NCBI RefSeq assembly: GCF_045920555.1
Contig: NZ_CP174509.1
Location: 1,488,001-1,552,000 of the forward strand
DNA from: Pseudalkalibacillus sp045920555
Lineage (GTDB): Bacteria; Bacillota; Bacilli; Bacillales; Fictibacillaceae
Length of the DNA stretch: 64,000 bases
Reading direction: 5' to 3'
Shown here: positions 8,583-17,760 of the stretch, piece by piece
How positions within the stretch are numbered: the first letter of the stretch is position 1
Layout: each line of letters opens with the position of its first letter
Made by a program: the position numbers and the translations under genes
The notes under the pieces: generated by a model
Database searches by the model: none
Told to the model about the DNA's origin: nothing
The model's input: the letters and a program-made list of their open reading frames with translations, nothing else

Positions 8583-10652
8583 ATGAAAAATAATTATAAA
8601 TTAGCTGTGGATGTTGGTGGGACATTTACTGATGTTGTGTTATTTGATAATCAGCGACGAAAATTACATTTTACAAAAACACCTACCTCTTCAGAGGACC
8701 CTTCAGAAGGGGTAGTTGAAGGAATTAAAAAAATAATGGAAATTGCACAGATTGAAGCTGACCAAATTGATTACTTTGTTCACGGGACAACCTTTGCAAC
8801 CAATGTATTTCTAGAAAATAAAGGATCAAAAGTCGCCTTATTCACAACTCATGGCTTCAGAGATGTTATCGAAATTGGCAGACAAAAACGTTTGAAGTTA
8901 TATGATTTATTCCAAGATAAACCCTCTAGTCTTGTAGAACGTCAATATCGCTTTGGGATTCGTGAACGAATAACTGCAGACGGAGAGGTTTTACATAAGC
9001 TGAATGAAGATGATGTTAGAGAATCAGTCCGAAAAGTCAAAGAAAATGAAATCAAATCTATCGCAGTTTCATATTTACACGGGTACTATAATCCAATTCA
9101 TGAAAATAGAACCGCAGAAATTATCAAAGAAGAATACCCCGAGTGTTATATTTCATTATCCCACCATGTTTCCCCAGAATTCAGAGAATACGAAAGAACA
9201 ATTACTACAGCAGTTAATGCCTATTTAAAACCCAAAACAACTAATTACTTGGTCAAATTAGAAGAGAAGCTCCAACAAATGAATATTAAAATACCATATA
9301 TCATGAAGTCTAATGGTGGCATTATGACAATGCAAGAAGCTTCAGAAAATGTGATCCAAACCTTACTGTCTGGCCCTGCTGGTGGTGTAGTTGCATCGGG
9401 ATTCATAGCGGAGAAGTTAGGAATGAAAAATATCATTACCTTTGATATGGGTGGAACAAGTACTGATGTTGCCCTGATAGAAAATCAATCCCCACAAATT
9501 ACACTTGATGGCAGATTGAAAAATTACCCACTAAAAGCACCTATGATTGAAATGGAAACCGTTGGGGCAGGTGGAGGTAGTCTTAGTCGTATTGATGAAG
9601 GAGGACTTATAAAAGTAGGACCTGAAAGTGCAGGCGCTTATCCTGGGCCTGCCTGTTATGGAAATGGTGGAAAAGATCCAGCCATTACAGATGTAAATCT
9701 ATTGTTGGGAAGAATTGATCCTGAATTTTTCTTAGGCGGAGAAATGCCATTAGATCTAGATGCAGCCAAACAAGCACATCACAAAATAGTCGAACAATCT
9801 AGTTTATCTCAAGATGAGTCTTCTGTCGGTATGGTTAAAATAGCAAATCATCATATGACTGAAGCGGTACGTCTTGTATCCGTAAGAAAAGGACATAATC
9901 CCGAAGAATTTACACTTTTTGCTTTTGGTGGAGCTTCACCACTGCATGCCACTTCGATAGCACGGGAACTTGGAATTCCTAAAGTAGTTATTCCGAACGC
10001 TTCTTCCGTGTTATCCGCTTTTGGATTATTAGTAGCGGATATTAAGCATGACTTCACAACCACTAATATTATCCCATTAGACCAGGAGAATTTACCAAAT
10101 ATTCTTGCTGAATTTAAAACTTTAGAATCCTCTGGTAAAGAACTATTAGATAAAGAAGGTGTTGATCCTGAAAAACAAGTGTTAACACGTTATCTTGATT
10201 TACGCTTCAAAGGGCAAGCATTTGAAATAAAAATCGAACTTAAAGGTCTAAATCTAGAAACTAGTATTGAGGATATAGCTTCAAAGTTTTTTGAAGATTA
10301 TGAAAAAGAGTATGGCTATTGTGATAGAAGCCAACCAATTGAAGTGGTGAATTATCGTTTGTCTGCTATTGGTTTAACTTCAGATATTGAACTTGAAGAG
10401 TTTAAGGAGCACCAGACAGAACCCCCAATAGAAGCAAGAAAAAGTAGACGTAGAGTATATCTGTTTTCAACTAATCAATTTGAAGAAGTAGATGTATTTT
10501 ATTTAGATAAATTGATAAGCGGGAATCATATTTCTGGCCCAGCTATTATTGATGGCTCAAATACGACAATAATAGTGGAAGCCGATGAAGAGGCAAAACT
10601 CGATTGCTTTGGTAATATCATTATCTCATTAGGAAAGGGGCTCTTATCTTGA
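8583..10652 (+). CDS. hyuA: hydantoinase/oxoprolinase family subunit A
   Basis: About 689 aa; ATP-dependent hydantoinase/5-oxoprolinase A subunit with the actin-like ATPase fold. Visible: N-terminal AVDVGGTFTDVVLF (phosphate 1), FVHGTTFATNVFLE, and a second phosphate loop MKSNGGIM...LLSGPAGGVVAS...FDMGGTSTDVAL, then AFGGASPLHA. The family cleaves cyclic amides (hydantoins, 5-oxoproline) or carboxylates ketones with ATP. The ATG at 8583 is preferred because GCGAGG lies just before it; an in-frame ATG at 8562 lacks an RBS. It overlaps the next gene by four bases (TTGA), so A and B are translationally coupled. Confidence 0.9.
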   Translation: MKNNYKLAVDVGGTFTDVVLFDNQRRKLHFTKTPTSSEDPSEGVVEGIKKIMEIAQIEADQIDYFVHGTTFATNVFLENKGSKVALFTTHGFRDVIEIGRQKRLKLYDLFQDKPSSLVERQYRFGIRERITADGEVLHKLNEDDVRESVRKVKENEIKSIAVSYLHGYYNPIHENRTAEIIKEEYPECYISLSHHVSPEFREYERTITTAVNAYLKPKTTNYLVKLEEKLQQMNIKIPYIMKSNGGIMTMQEASENVIQTLLSGPAGGVVASGFIAEKLGMKNIITFDMGGTSTDVALIENQSPQITLDGRLKNYPLKAPMIEMETVGAGGGSLSRIDEGGLIKVGPESAGAYPGPACYGNGGKDPAITDVNLLLGRIDPEFFLGGEMPLDLDAAKQAHHKIVEQSSLSQDESSVGMVKIANHHMTEAVRLVSVRKGHNPEEFTLFAFGGASPLHATSIARELGIPKVVIPNASSVLSAFGLLVADIKHDFTTTNIIPLDQENLPNILAEFKTLESSGKELLDKEGVDPEKQVLTRYLDLRFKGQAFEIKIELKGLNLETSIEDIASKFFEDYEKEYGYCDRSQPIEVVNYRLSAIGLTSDIELEEFKEHQTEPPIEARKSRRRVYLFSTNQFEEVDVFYLDKLISGNHISGPAIIDGSNTTIIVEADEEAKLDCFGNIIISLGKGLLS

Positions 10653-12328
10653 TTTCTTCAAAAATCGATCCAATTATGATGGAAGTAGTAGGTCACTCAT
10701 TTATGTCAATTGCAGAAGAGATGAGTGCTACCTTACAAAGAACCGCATATTCGAGTATTGTACGAGAAGCGTTGGATTTTTCTACCGCTATTTTTGATCG
10801 AAATGGTAATTTAATAGCCCAATCAGATAACATCCCAACTCATTTAGGGTCAATGGGAGGCACACTTAAAAGAATTTTACAACAGCATTATAGACAGGAT
10901 GAAATTTATGAAGGGGATCAAATTATGATCAACCATCCATATATGGGGGCATCTCATAGTCCCGACATCCTTTTGTTTGCACCAGTGTTCGTGGAGAGTA
11001 AACTCGTAGGTTTTTGTGGAAGTATGTGTCACCACGTTGACGTCGGAGGTAGTACTCCTGGTAGTGCCCCTGGAAATGCTACAGAACTTTATCAAGAAGG
11101 TCTACTTATTCCACCCGTAAAGCTATATGAAAAGGGTGAAGAAAATAAAACGATTATTTCGATTATTAAAGCTAATGTAAGAATGCCTTCCTATACATTA
11201 GGAGATTTAAAATCACAAATATCAGCTAATGAAATTGGAAAAAAGAGAGTCTCGGAATTATACAATAAGTACTCTATTGAAGCCGTTGAAAATATTATAC
11301 AGGCGTGGTCCAGTTATTCAGAAAATAGGATCAAAGACAAAATTAAAGAAATAAAAAATGGGATTTACACTGCTTCTGGCCATCTAGACGATGATGGGGT
11401 ACAAAAAAATGAATCGATCCACCTTGAAGTTAATATCAAAATCAAAGATGACAAAATGATTTATGATTTTACTAATTGTGCATCACAAGCCAAAGGCCCG
11501 TTTAACGTGACTCAAGAAACGGTTAATGCAGTTGCCTATTTCGTGACACGATGTGTAACGGATTCAACAGTGCCTCAAAATGAAGGGGCGTATAAACAGA
11601 TCGAAGTAAAAACGAAAAAAGGTACGATTTTAAACCCTAACTTCCCAGCACCAGTTAGTGGAAGGTATCACACAATTATGAGGTTAAGTGATATTTGCCT
11701 TGAAGCGATGTCTAAGGCAATTCCAGATAAGATTCCAGCCTCCAGTCATGCGCATGCGACAACTATTGCCATTGGGGGGCATAACCCAAAGACAAATGAT
11801 TACTTTGTATATTATGAATTGAACGGTGGGGGCATGGGGGCACGCCCCAATAAAGATGGACTAAGTGGAATTGATGTTCATGTAGGTAATTGTATGAACG
11901 TACCAATCGAATCTGCTGAATTAGAATATCCACTCTTATTTCATAAATATGAGCTACACCAAGATTCAGGAGGGATTGGTGAATATCGGGGTGGATTAGG
12001 GGTTGTAAGGGAAATTGAGATGCTTGAAGACAATTTAACATTGACTACTCGAGGCGATGGAGAAACTACAAATCCGAAAGGATATTATGGTGGACATAAT
12101 GGCCTTCCAGGAAAAAAAATATTAAATCCTGGCACAGAACATGAAAAAAGACTATATGGAAAAACGACTGGTTTAACAGTTAATAAGGGTGACGTCTTAT
12201 ATATTGAAACCCCAGGTTCAGGTGGATACGGTACACCTATAAATAGACCGAAAGATAAGGTTATTCAAGATTGGAAAGATGGTTATATTTCTGATGAAAC
12301 ATTAAAAAAATTAATAATTAACCCATGA
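10649..12328 (+). CDS. hyuB: hydantoinase/oxoprolinase family subunit B
   Basis: 559-aa B subunit partner of the preceding HyuA. Family hallmarks are visible: an N-terminal IMMEVVGHSFMSIAEEMS stretch, ERTAYSSIVREALDFSTAIFD-like segment, DNIPTHLGSM, the metal/active-site region NHPYMGASHSPDILLF with CHHVDVGG, and the C-terminal GGLGVVREIE, TRGDGETTNP, PGSGGYGTP. It starts at TTG 10649 after AGGAAAGGGG and overlaps the hyuA stop. With HyuA it probably opens a cyclic amide or activates a carbonyl substrate at the cost of ATP. N-methylhydantoin-type chemistry would fit the adjacent amine oxidase; this is inference. Confidence 0.9.
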   Translation: MISSKIDPIMMEVVGHSFMSIAEEMSATLQRTAYSSIVREALDFSTAIFDRNGNLIAQSDNIPTHLGSMGGTLKRILQQHYRQDEIYEGDQIMINHPYMGASHSPDILLFAPVFVESKLVGFCGSMCHHVDVGGSTPGSAPGNATELYQEGLLIPPVKLYEKGEENKTIISIIKANVRMPSYTLGDLKSQISANEIGKKRVSELYNKYSIEAVENIIQAWSSYSENRIKDKIKEIKNGIYTASGHLDDDGVQKNESIHLEVNIKIKDDKMIYDFTNCASQAKGPFNVTQETVNAVAYFVTRCVTDSTVPQNEGAYKQIEVKTKKGTILNPNFPAPVSGRYHTIMRLSDICLEAMSKAIPDKIPASSHAHATTIAIGGHNPKTNDYFVYYELNGGGMGARPNKDGLSGIDVHVGNCMNVPIESAELEYPLLFHKYELHQDSGGIGEYRGGLGVVREIEMLEDNLTLTTRGDGETTNPKGYYGGHNGLPGKKILNPGTEHEKRLYGKTTGLTVNKGDVLYIETPGSGGYGTPINRPKDKVIQDWKDGYISDETLKKLIINP

Positions 12329-12360
12329 ATTTTTAATACCAAACCTTTGGAGGTGAAAAG

Positions 12361-13110
12361 ATGCGGTTAGCTAAAAAGATTGCGGTAGTGACCGGAGCTA
12401 CTGGAGGTATTGGCAAAGCTATTTCTGAAAAGTTCGTTAAAGAAGGTGCTCAACTATTATTAGTTGATATAGATGAAAAGAAACTTGAGGACTTAAAAAA
12501 TCATTTATCACAATTTGATCAAAAAGTAGAAATACTTGCAGCCGATGTGTCTTTGAAAAAAAGTTGGGAGAAGATCTTAGAAAAAGTAGATGTCTATTTC
12601 GGAAAAATAAATGTTTTAGTAAACAATGCAGGCATTAGCGGTAATGAAGGGTTATTAGAAACAACCCAAGACAGATGGAATACTATTATTAATACGAATT
12701 TAAGCAGTATATACCTGGGCATGTACCAACTTCTACCTAAGATGATTGAATCAGGTGGCGGTTCAATTATTAATACATCATCAATATTCGCGATTATTGG
12801 CTCTGGAAAAAATGCTGCTTATACCGCAGCAAAAAGCGGAATGATGGGGTTAACAAAAACGGTAGCTGTCGAATTTGCTAAAGATTATGTAAGAATAAAT
12901 ACTATCCATCCAGGGGTAATAAGAACACCTATGACTAAAAAGAAGTTAGAAGATCCAAAAATTTTAAATCAATTTAGAACCTTTACACCTTGGCCGGAAT
13001 TTGGAGAGCCGGATGATATTGCATATGGTGCTGTTTATCTTGCTTCAGATGAATCCAAATTTGTAACAGGTTCTGAACTAGTTATCGATGGAGGTTATGT
13101 AATTCAGTAA
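12361..13110 (+). CDS. short-chain dehydrogenase/reductase
   Basis: 249-aa classical SDR, normal family length. NAD(P)-binding VTGATGGIGKA at residues 10-20, NNAG near residue 88, catalytic Ser in NTSSIFA and YTAAKSGMMGL (Tyr-x-x-x-Lys), and the C-terminal VTGSELVIDGGYV. An acidic residue after the second strand (LLLVDID) suggests NAD rather than NADP. It starts 32 nt after hyuB behind TTTGGAGGTG. A second SDR follows, so the operon probably has two successive hydroxyl/keto steps. Substrate unknown. Confidence 0.9.
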   Translation: MRLAKKIAVVTGATGGIGKAISEKFVKEGAQLLLVDIDEKKLEDLKNHLSQFDQKVEILAADVSLKKSWEKILEKVDVYFGKINVLVNNAGISGNEGLLETTQDRWNTIINTNLSSIYLGMYQLLPKMIESGGGSIINTSSIFAIIGSGKNAAYTAAKSGMMGLTKTVAVEFAKDYVRINTIHPGVIRTPMTKKKLEDPKILNQFRTFTPWPEFGEPDDIAYGAVYLASDESKFVTGSELVIDGGYVIQ

Positions 13111-13134
13111 GAATGTAAAGGTGGCAAAAATATA

Positions 13135-13905
13135 ATGAATAATTTTGAAGGTAAGAGAATTTTAGTTACTGGTGGTGCATCAGGGATCGGTTTAGCCACT
13201 GTCAATCATTTTCTAAAAATAGGTGCAAAGGTAGCTTCATTTGATATTAATAGAGAAAGTTTGAACAAACTCAGACATAAAGTAGAAAGTCCCGAACATT
13301 TACTAGTGATAGAAGGGGATGTTCGGCAAAAGGATCATATTTCAAAATCTTTGGATTTAATAATTGATAAATGGAAAGGTATCGATATTTTAGTTTATAG
13401 TGCTGGCATCTTCCCTGATTGTAGAATTACTGAAATGAGTGAAGAAGATTGGGATCAAGTCCTTGATATTAATTTGAAAGGAGCTTTTATCACTTGTCGA
13501 AAAGTAGCTCGAAGAATGATTAAACAAGGTGATGGAGGACATATTGTAACCATTTCTTCTGGAAGTTATCAATCTGCAAGAATTGGTTCTGGTCATTACT
13601 GTGCCTCAAAAGCAGGGTTAGTAATGCTCACAAAAGTACTAGCAATCGAATTAGCTAAGAATCGCATTCAAGTTAATAGTATTGCCCCAGGGTTAGTCGA
13701 AAGTGAGCGTTTGGATCTAAGTTATATTGAAAAATTTTGTGAAAGGATACCTTTTGCACGACCTGCTAACCCTTCTGAAGTCAGTTCTGCAATCGAGATG
13801 GTAACATCATCCCTGAACACATATATGACAGGACAGGTCATTGCGGTAGATGGTGGCTTATCCTCTGGACATTACGGGCTCCCAAATTCAAATAAATCCT
13901 TATGA
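13135..13905 (+). CDS. short-chain dehydrogenase/reductase
   Basis: 256-aa classical SDR with VTGGASGIGLA at residues 11-21, YSAG (variant of NNAG), catalytic Ser in VTISSG and YCASKAGLVML, and MTGQVIAVDGGLSSGHYG at the end. ASFDIN after strand two points to NAD. It lies 24 nt downstream of the first SDR, to which it is clearly divergent, so it is not a recent duplicate. Part of the IclR-controlled operon; substrate unknown. Confidence 0.9.
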   Translation: MNNFEGKRILVTGGASGIGLATVNHFLKIGAKVASFDINRESLNKLRHKVESPEHLLVIEGDVRQKDHISKSLDLIIDKWKGIDILVYSAGIFPDCRITEMSEEDWDQVLDINLKGAFITCRKVARRMIKQGDGGHIVTISSGSYQSARIGSGHYCASKAGLVMLTKVLAIELAKNRIQVNSIAPGLVESERLDLSYIEKFCERIPFARPANPSEVSSAIEMVTSSLNTYMTGQVIAVDGGLSSGHYGLPNSNKSL

Positions 13906-13981
13906 TAGTTTACAGATTTAAGTATAGTCCTAGTTTGTTCTAAGAACGAAATATATTTCATTCTATAAAGGAGGTAATAAA

Positions 13982-14215
13982 ATGACCCAAAACAACTTTT
14001 CCGAAAAGACAAAAAAGAAGAGTAGCAAAATTTTTGATATTATCGTTTGGATATCCTGGTTAATTTTGATGTGGGGATTTTTAGGATTATTAGCTATCAC
14101 TTCATCTCCTAAGGATTCCCCAGGTTTACACGAGGCAATTATTTTGGCTTACTTCTTAGGTTTTGGTTTCTTTTTTGGATTGCTTTATTACATTACACTT
14201 AAGAGGGGGATTTAA
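13982..14215 (+). CDS. small membrane subunit accompanying sodium:solute symporter
   Basis: 77-aa protein with a charged N-terminus (about 20 residues) and two hydrophobic helices (about residues 21-43 and 52-72). It sits behind AAAGGAGG and two bases before the large SSS transporter, the position of small two-helix partners in two-component SSS transporters such as the YhdT/PanF type. No catalytic motif. The role as symporter subunit is inferred from size, topology and tight spacing. Confidence 0.7.
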   Translation: MTQNNFSEKTKKKSSKIFDIIVWISWLILMWGFLGLLAITSSPKDSPGLHEAIILAYFLGFGFFFGLLYYITLKRGI

Positions 14216-14217
14216 TA

Positions 14218-15771
14218 ATGCATCTTGCATGGGGGATTGTACTGGTATTATTAGCATTTGTGATTATAAGTATTGTAGTTAAGAAATACGTTAAAACCGC
14301 AGAAGATTATTGGATCATGGGTAGAAAAGCAAAATGGTGGATGTTCACAGGTACATTAACAGCGAGTTATGTCAGTCTATCCACATTTATTGGTGGTGTT
14401 GGCTCTGCATGGAATTGGGGACCTATGCCATTCCTACTCTTTTATACTAGTAGTTTTACTTTCGGATGGATCATTGCTGTAATATTAATCGGTTTAAGAA
14501 TGAGAAAACTGGGTGTTACTAGTATCTCAGAGTATTATAAAGTGAGATTTGGTAACAATGGTAAACTAATGTACGCTGGACTGGGACTTAGTTTAGCAGG
14601 GATTCTATATTTCTACTTATTAGTGCAAATTCAGGGTGGTGGTTTAATATTATCAACCATTTTTGAGATTCCATTACCAATTGCGGTTACGATCATGGTT
14701 ATTATCGTGGCATTCACACTCGGTTTGTCTGGTATGTGGTCTGTTGTTATCACCGATACCTTTGCGATGATATTGTTTATCATTATTGCCATTATCATTT
14801 TACCAGCTACTATTTCTGCAGTTGGAGGGTTAGAAACTGGTATTGCAGCGATCTCAGAATTTGGTGGATGGTCTGCAACAGGATCATCGGGATTAGATAT
14901 GCCTTATTATGTAGGATTTGCTTTAGCTTGGCTTGCAATTGTTGGGGGCTCACCTCATATTATTAACCGTTCGCTCATTGTTGATCATCCCAAAAGTGTA
15001 ATTAAAGGCTCCTTTATTTCCTATGTAGTAACTGTCGTTTTATCCATTTTAATTTTTATTTCTGCTGGTATGTTGATGGCTGTTATTGAGCCAGGGTCTA
15101 TGCATCCAGATAGTATTTCTCCTTATGCTTCAATACATGTTTGGCCTTGGATTGTTGGTGTACTTATTATAGGTGCAGCGATGGCAGCCGCATTCACAAC
15201 TGCAAATACACAAGCACTATCTATTGCACAAGGTATTGTTGACTTATTTAGATATTCATTAAAGCCTGATATGACAGATGCATCTAAGAAAAAATATACA
15301 ACAGTTATTAGTATTATCGTATTAATAGTTGTTGGTGTAATGGCTTTCCAACAAACATACTTATTAATCATTGCGGGATCTTTGGCAGGAATTATAGCCT
15401 CATTAGGTTTGTTCCCAACATTAGTTCTTTCATTATATTGGGAGCGTCTTACCATTAAAGCTGTAAATATTATGATTTGGCTGAGTGTACCACTTGGCGC
15501 ATTCATGATTATTACGAACAATCTTCTAGAGTGGTTCGCACCTTTCCCAACTGTTTATAGTTTCCCTATTGGTTTTGGAGGATTAATCATATTATCACTA
15601 TTAACAAAACAAAAACCAGAAGAAAAAGAAGGCTTTAGGTTATTAAAAGAAAAAGGCTTTGCTTCAGAGAAAGCAAAAGTTGAGAAACAGGATTATGGTA
15701 TTTTAATTGGTGGTTTTATCATTGTAACAGCCGTTTACTTCATGTTACTAGTTATGTTAGGAATTTTATAA
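14218..15771 (+). CDS. sodium:solute symporter family protein
   Basis: 517-aa SSS-family transporter with about 13 hydrophobic segments. Characteristic features: the EDYWIMGRKAKWWM entry loop after helix 1, TASYVSLSTFIGGVGSAW in the first core helix (Na+ site region), GLSGMWSVVITD, and GGSPHIINRSLIVD / AAFTTANTQALSIAQGIVDL later in the core. It imports an organic solute with Na+. It is co-transcribed with an amine oxidase, HyuAB and SDRs, so it should import the pathway substrate. ATG follows GAGGGGG directly and is likely coupled to the small gene upstream. Confidence 0.9.
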   Translation: MHLAWGIVLVLLAFVIISIVVKKYVKTAEDYWIMGRKAKWWMFTGTLTASYVSLSTFIGGVGSAWNWGPMPFLLFYTSSFTFGWIIAVILIGLRMRKLGVTSISEYYKVRFGNNGKLMYAGLGLSLAGILYFYLLVQIQGGGLILSTIFEIPLPIAVTIMVIIVAFTLGLSGMWSVVITDTFAMILFIIIAIIILPATISAVGGLETGIAAISEFGGWSATGSSGLDMPYYVGFALAWLAIVGGSPHIINRSLIVDHPKSVIKGSFISYVVTVVLSILIFISAGMLMAVIEPGSMHPDSISPYASIHVWPWIVGVLIIGAAMAAAFTTANTQALSIAQGIVDLFRYSLKPDMTDASKKKYTTVISIIVLIVVGVMAFQQTYLLIIAGSLAGIIASLGLFPTLVLSLYWERLTIKAVNIMIWLSVPLGAFMIITNNLLEWFAPFPTVYSFPIGFGGLIILSLLTKQKPEEKEGFRLLKEKGFASEKAKVEKQDYGILIGGFIIVTAVYFMLLVMLGIL

Positions 15772-15807
15772 GACTTTTAGGCAATAGCTTATTATAGGAG
15801 GATATAT

Positions 15808-16827
15808 GTGATGCCTGGATTGTTTGACTTTTTTAGCTACAAAGGTCTTCATCTGAGAAACCGCATCATGATGTCATCGATGTGTCAATACCAAGCAGAA
15901 AACAAGGATGGAAATCCGACTGATTGGCATTTTGTCCACTATACGAGTAGAGCCATCGGAGGCATTGGACTTATTTTCTTAGAAATGACCAATATTGAAT
16001 TAAGGGGAAGAATTTCGGATCAATGTCTAACATTTCATTCGAAGGATCAAGTCCCTCATTACAAACGAATTGTCGATGAGTGTCATAAATATGGATCTAA
16101 AATAGGTATACAATTGGCACATGCTGGACGCAAATCTGTCATTGATGGTAATGATATAGTTGGCCCAGGAGATGATCCCTTTTCAGAAGATTCGCCTATA
16201 CCAAGGGCTTTAGAAATCGAGGAAATTAAAGAGATTATCGGAAAATATGGAACGTCAGCTTCATTAGCTGTACAAGCAGGGTTTGATACTATAGAAATTC
16301 ACGGCGCGCATGGATATCTATTACATCAATTCATGTCACCAGCTTCAAACCATCGAAATGATCAATATGGCTCGTATCATGTTTTTCCAGTAGAAGTTAT
16401 TCGAGAAATTAGATCCAATATTCCTAAAGATATGCCTCTAATACTAAGAATTTCAGCAGTTGAATACGGTAAAAACGGTTATGATTTTAATCATATGTTA
16501 AATTTTATTCCATATTTTCTTGAAGCTGGTGTTGATATGTTAGATGTTAGTACAGGAGGAAATGATCCTGTAAGACCAAAAGTATACCCGGCATATCAAA
16601 CCCGTTATGCCCAAGAGATTAAAGAAAAATTCAACATACCTGTCATTTCTGTTGGGAGGTTAGAAAACCCTGATGTCGCTGAATCAATTATACGTGATGG
16701 AAGGGCTGACCTTGTTGCCATTGGGAGAGGTCTTCTTAGAGAACCCTATTGGGCCAAAGAAGCTGCGGTGAAACTTAATCAAGAGGTAAAACTACCAGGT
16801 GTTTATGACCTCGGTTTTTCTGTGTAA
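15808..16827 (+). CDS. NADH:flavin oxidoreductase / old yellow enzyme family (YqjM-like)
   Basis: 339-aa FMN-dependent ene-reductase-like TIM barrel. Visible: MMSSMCQYQAE (FMN-contacting Cys of the YqjM class), QLAHAGRKS, FDTIEIHGAHGYLLHQFMSPASNHRNDQYG (substrate and FMN loop) and C-terminal ISVGRLENPDVAESI...ADLVAIGRGLLREPYW for FMN phosphate binding. No C-terminal FeS/FAD extension, so it is the short single-domain form. GTG 15808 or ATG 15811 both fit AGGAGG at 15796. In this operon it may reduce a C=C bond or demethylate/oxidise an N-heterocycle; substrate unknown. Confidence 0.9.
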   Translation: MMPGLFDFFSYKGLHLRNRIMMSSMCQYQAENKDGNPTDWHFVHYTSRAIGGIGLIFLEMTNIELRGRISDQCLTFHSKDQVPHYKRIVDECHKYGSKIGIQLAHAGRKSVIDGNDIVGPGDDPFSEDSPIPRALEIEEIKEIIGKYGTSASLAVQAGFDTIEIHGAHGYLLHQFMSPASNHRNDQYGSYHVFPVEVIREIRSNIPKDMPLILRISAVEYGKNGYDFNHMLNFIPYFLEAGVDMLDVSTGGNDPVRPKVYPAYQTRYAQEIKEKFNIPVISVGRLENPDVAESIIRDGRADLVAIGRGLLREPYWAKEAAVKLNQEVKLPGVYDLGFSV

Positions 16828-16891
16828 ATAACTAATAAATTAACTAAATATTTTAAATATACCCACAATTAATTAAGGGGGAAGACTCGGA

Positions 16892-17701
16892 TTGATTTGG
16901 AAGAATGATGTTAAAACTACTGTAATGCTTACGTTTGACTTTGATGCCGAAACGTTATGGATCTCAAGGAATAAAGATAATTATAAAAAACCAGGAACAC
17001 TTTCACAAGGTGTCTTTGGTGCAAAAGTAGGTATTCCAAGTATATTGGAATTACTACGAAAACATGACATTAAATCTACTTTTTTCATTCCAGGTTTGGT
17101 TGCAGAAAAATATCCTGATCGTGTAGAACAAATCCTTGCAGATGGACATGAGATTGGCCACCATGGATATTTACATGAATGGGTAGATCCCGATGATCCA
17201 GAAAAAGAAAGAGAGATTTTTATCAAGGGATTAGCGTCTTTAGAAAATATAACAGGTCAAAAACCAGTAGGATTTCGATCACCTGCCTGGGAAACGAGTG
17301 ACCATATGTTCGATTTATTAATTGAACACGATTTTCTTTATTCTAGTAATATGATGGATTCGATTGATCCTTACCGTGTCGTAAAAAATAACAAGGAAAC
17401 AGATTTGATAGAAATCCCGGTACAATGGATGCTAGATGATGCGCCTTTCTTTTTGTTTAATGTTACAGGCCCATCAAGGCCCATCTTTCCAGCACAACAT
17501 GTCATGAATGTTTGGAAAGAAGAATTTCATGCCATTTATAATCGAGGATGTCTATTTAATTTGGTGTGCCATCCTCAGATCATTGGTAGACCGTCTAGAA
17601 TCGATATGTTAGATAATTTCATTCGTTATATGAAAAGTTATCCTAACGTTGAATTTGCTACCGGTAGTAAAGTGGCCAAATATGTTAGAGAATATTATTA
17701 A
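16892..17701 (+). CDS. polysaccharide deacetylase (NodB-homology) family protein
   Basis: 269-aa NodB-fold hydrolase without signal peptide, hence cytoplasmic. Metal-site residues: TFDFDAE near residue 13, STFFIPG, and HEIGHHGYLHE near 86-96 (His-x3-His), then GFRSPAWE. The absence of an export signal and the cyclic-amide/amine context make it more likely a PuuE/cyclic-imidase-type ring-opening hydrolase than a cell-wall deacetylase. It starts at TTG behind AAGGGGGAAG. Family firm; activity inferred. Confidence 0.85.
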   Translation: MIWKNDVKTTVMLTFDFDAETLWISRNKDNYKKPGTLSQGVFGAKVGIPSILELLRKHDIKSTFFIPGLVAEKYPDRVEQILADGHEIGHHGYLHEWVDPDDPEKEREIFIKGLASLENITGQKPVGFRSPAWETSDHMFDLLIEHDFLYSSNMMDSIDPYRVVKNNKETDLIEIPVQWMLDDAPFFLFNVTGPSRPIFPAQHVMNVWKEEFHAIYNRGCLFNLVCHPQIIGRPSRIDMLDNFIRYMKSYPNVEFATGSKVAKYVREYY

Positions 17702-17760
17702 CATGTTTTTACGAATCTTTGGATTACCTAACTTTAGAATATGAACAAAGGAGTCTGTGT

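Noticed and set aside
16892..17701. Cell-wall polysaccharide/peptidoglycan deacetylase
   Set aside because: No signal peptide or membrane anchor, and it is embedded in a cytoplasmic N-compound operon.
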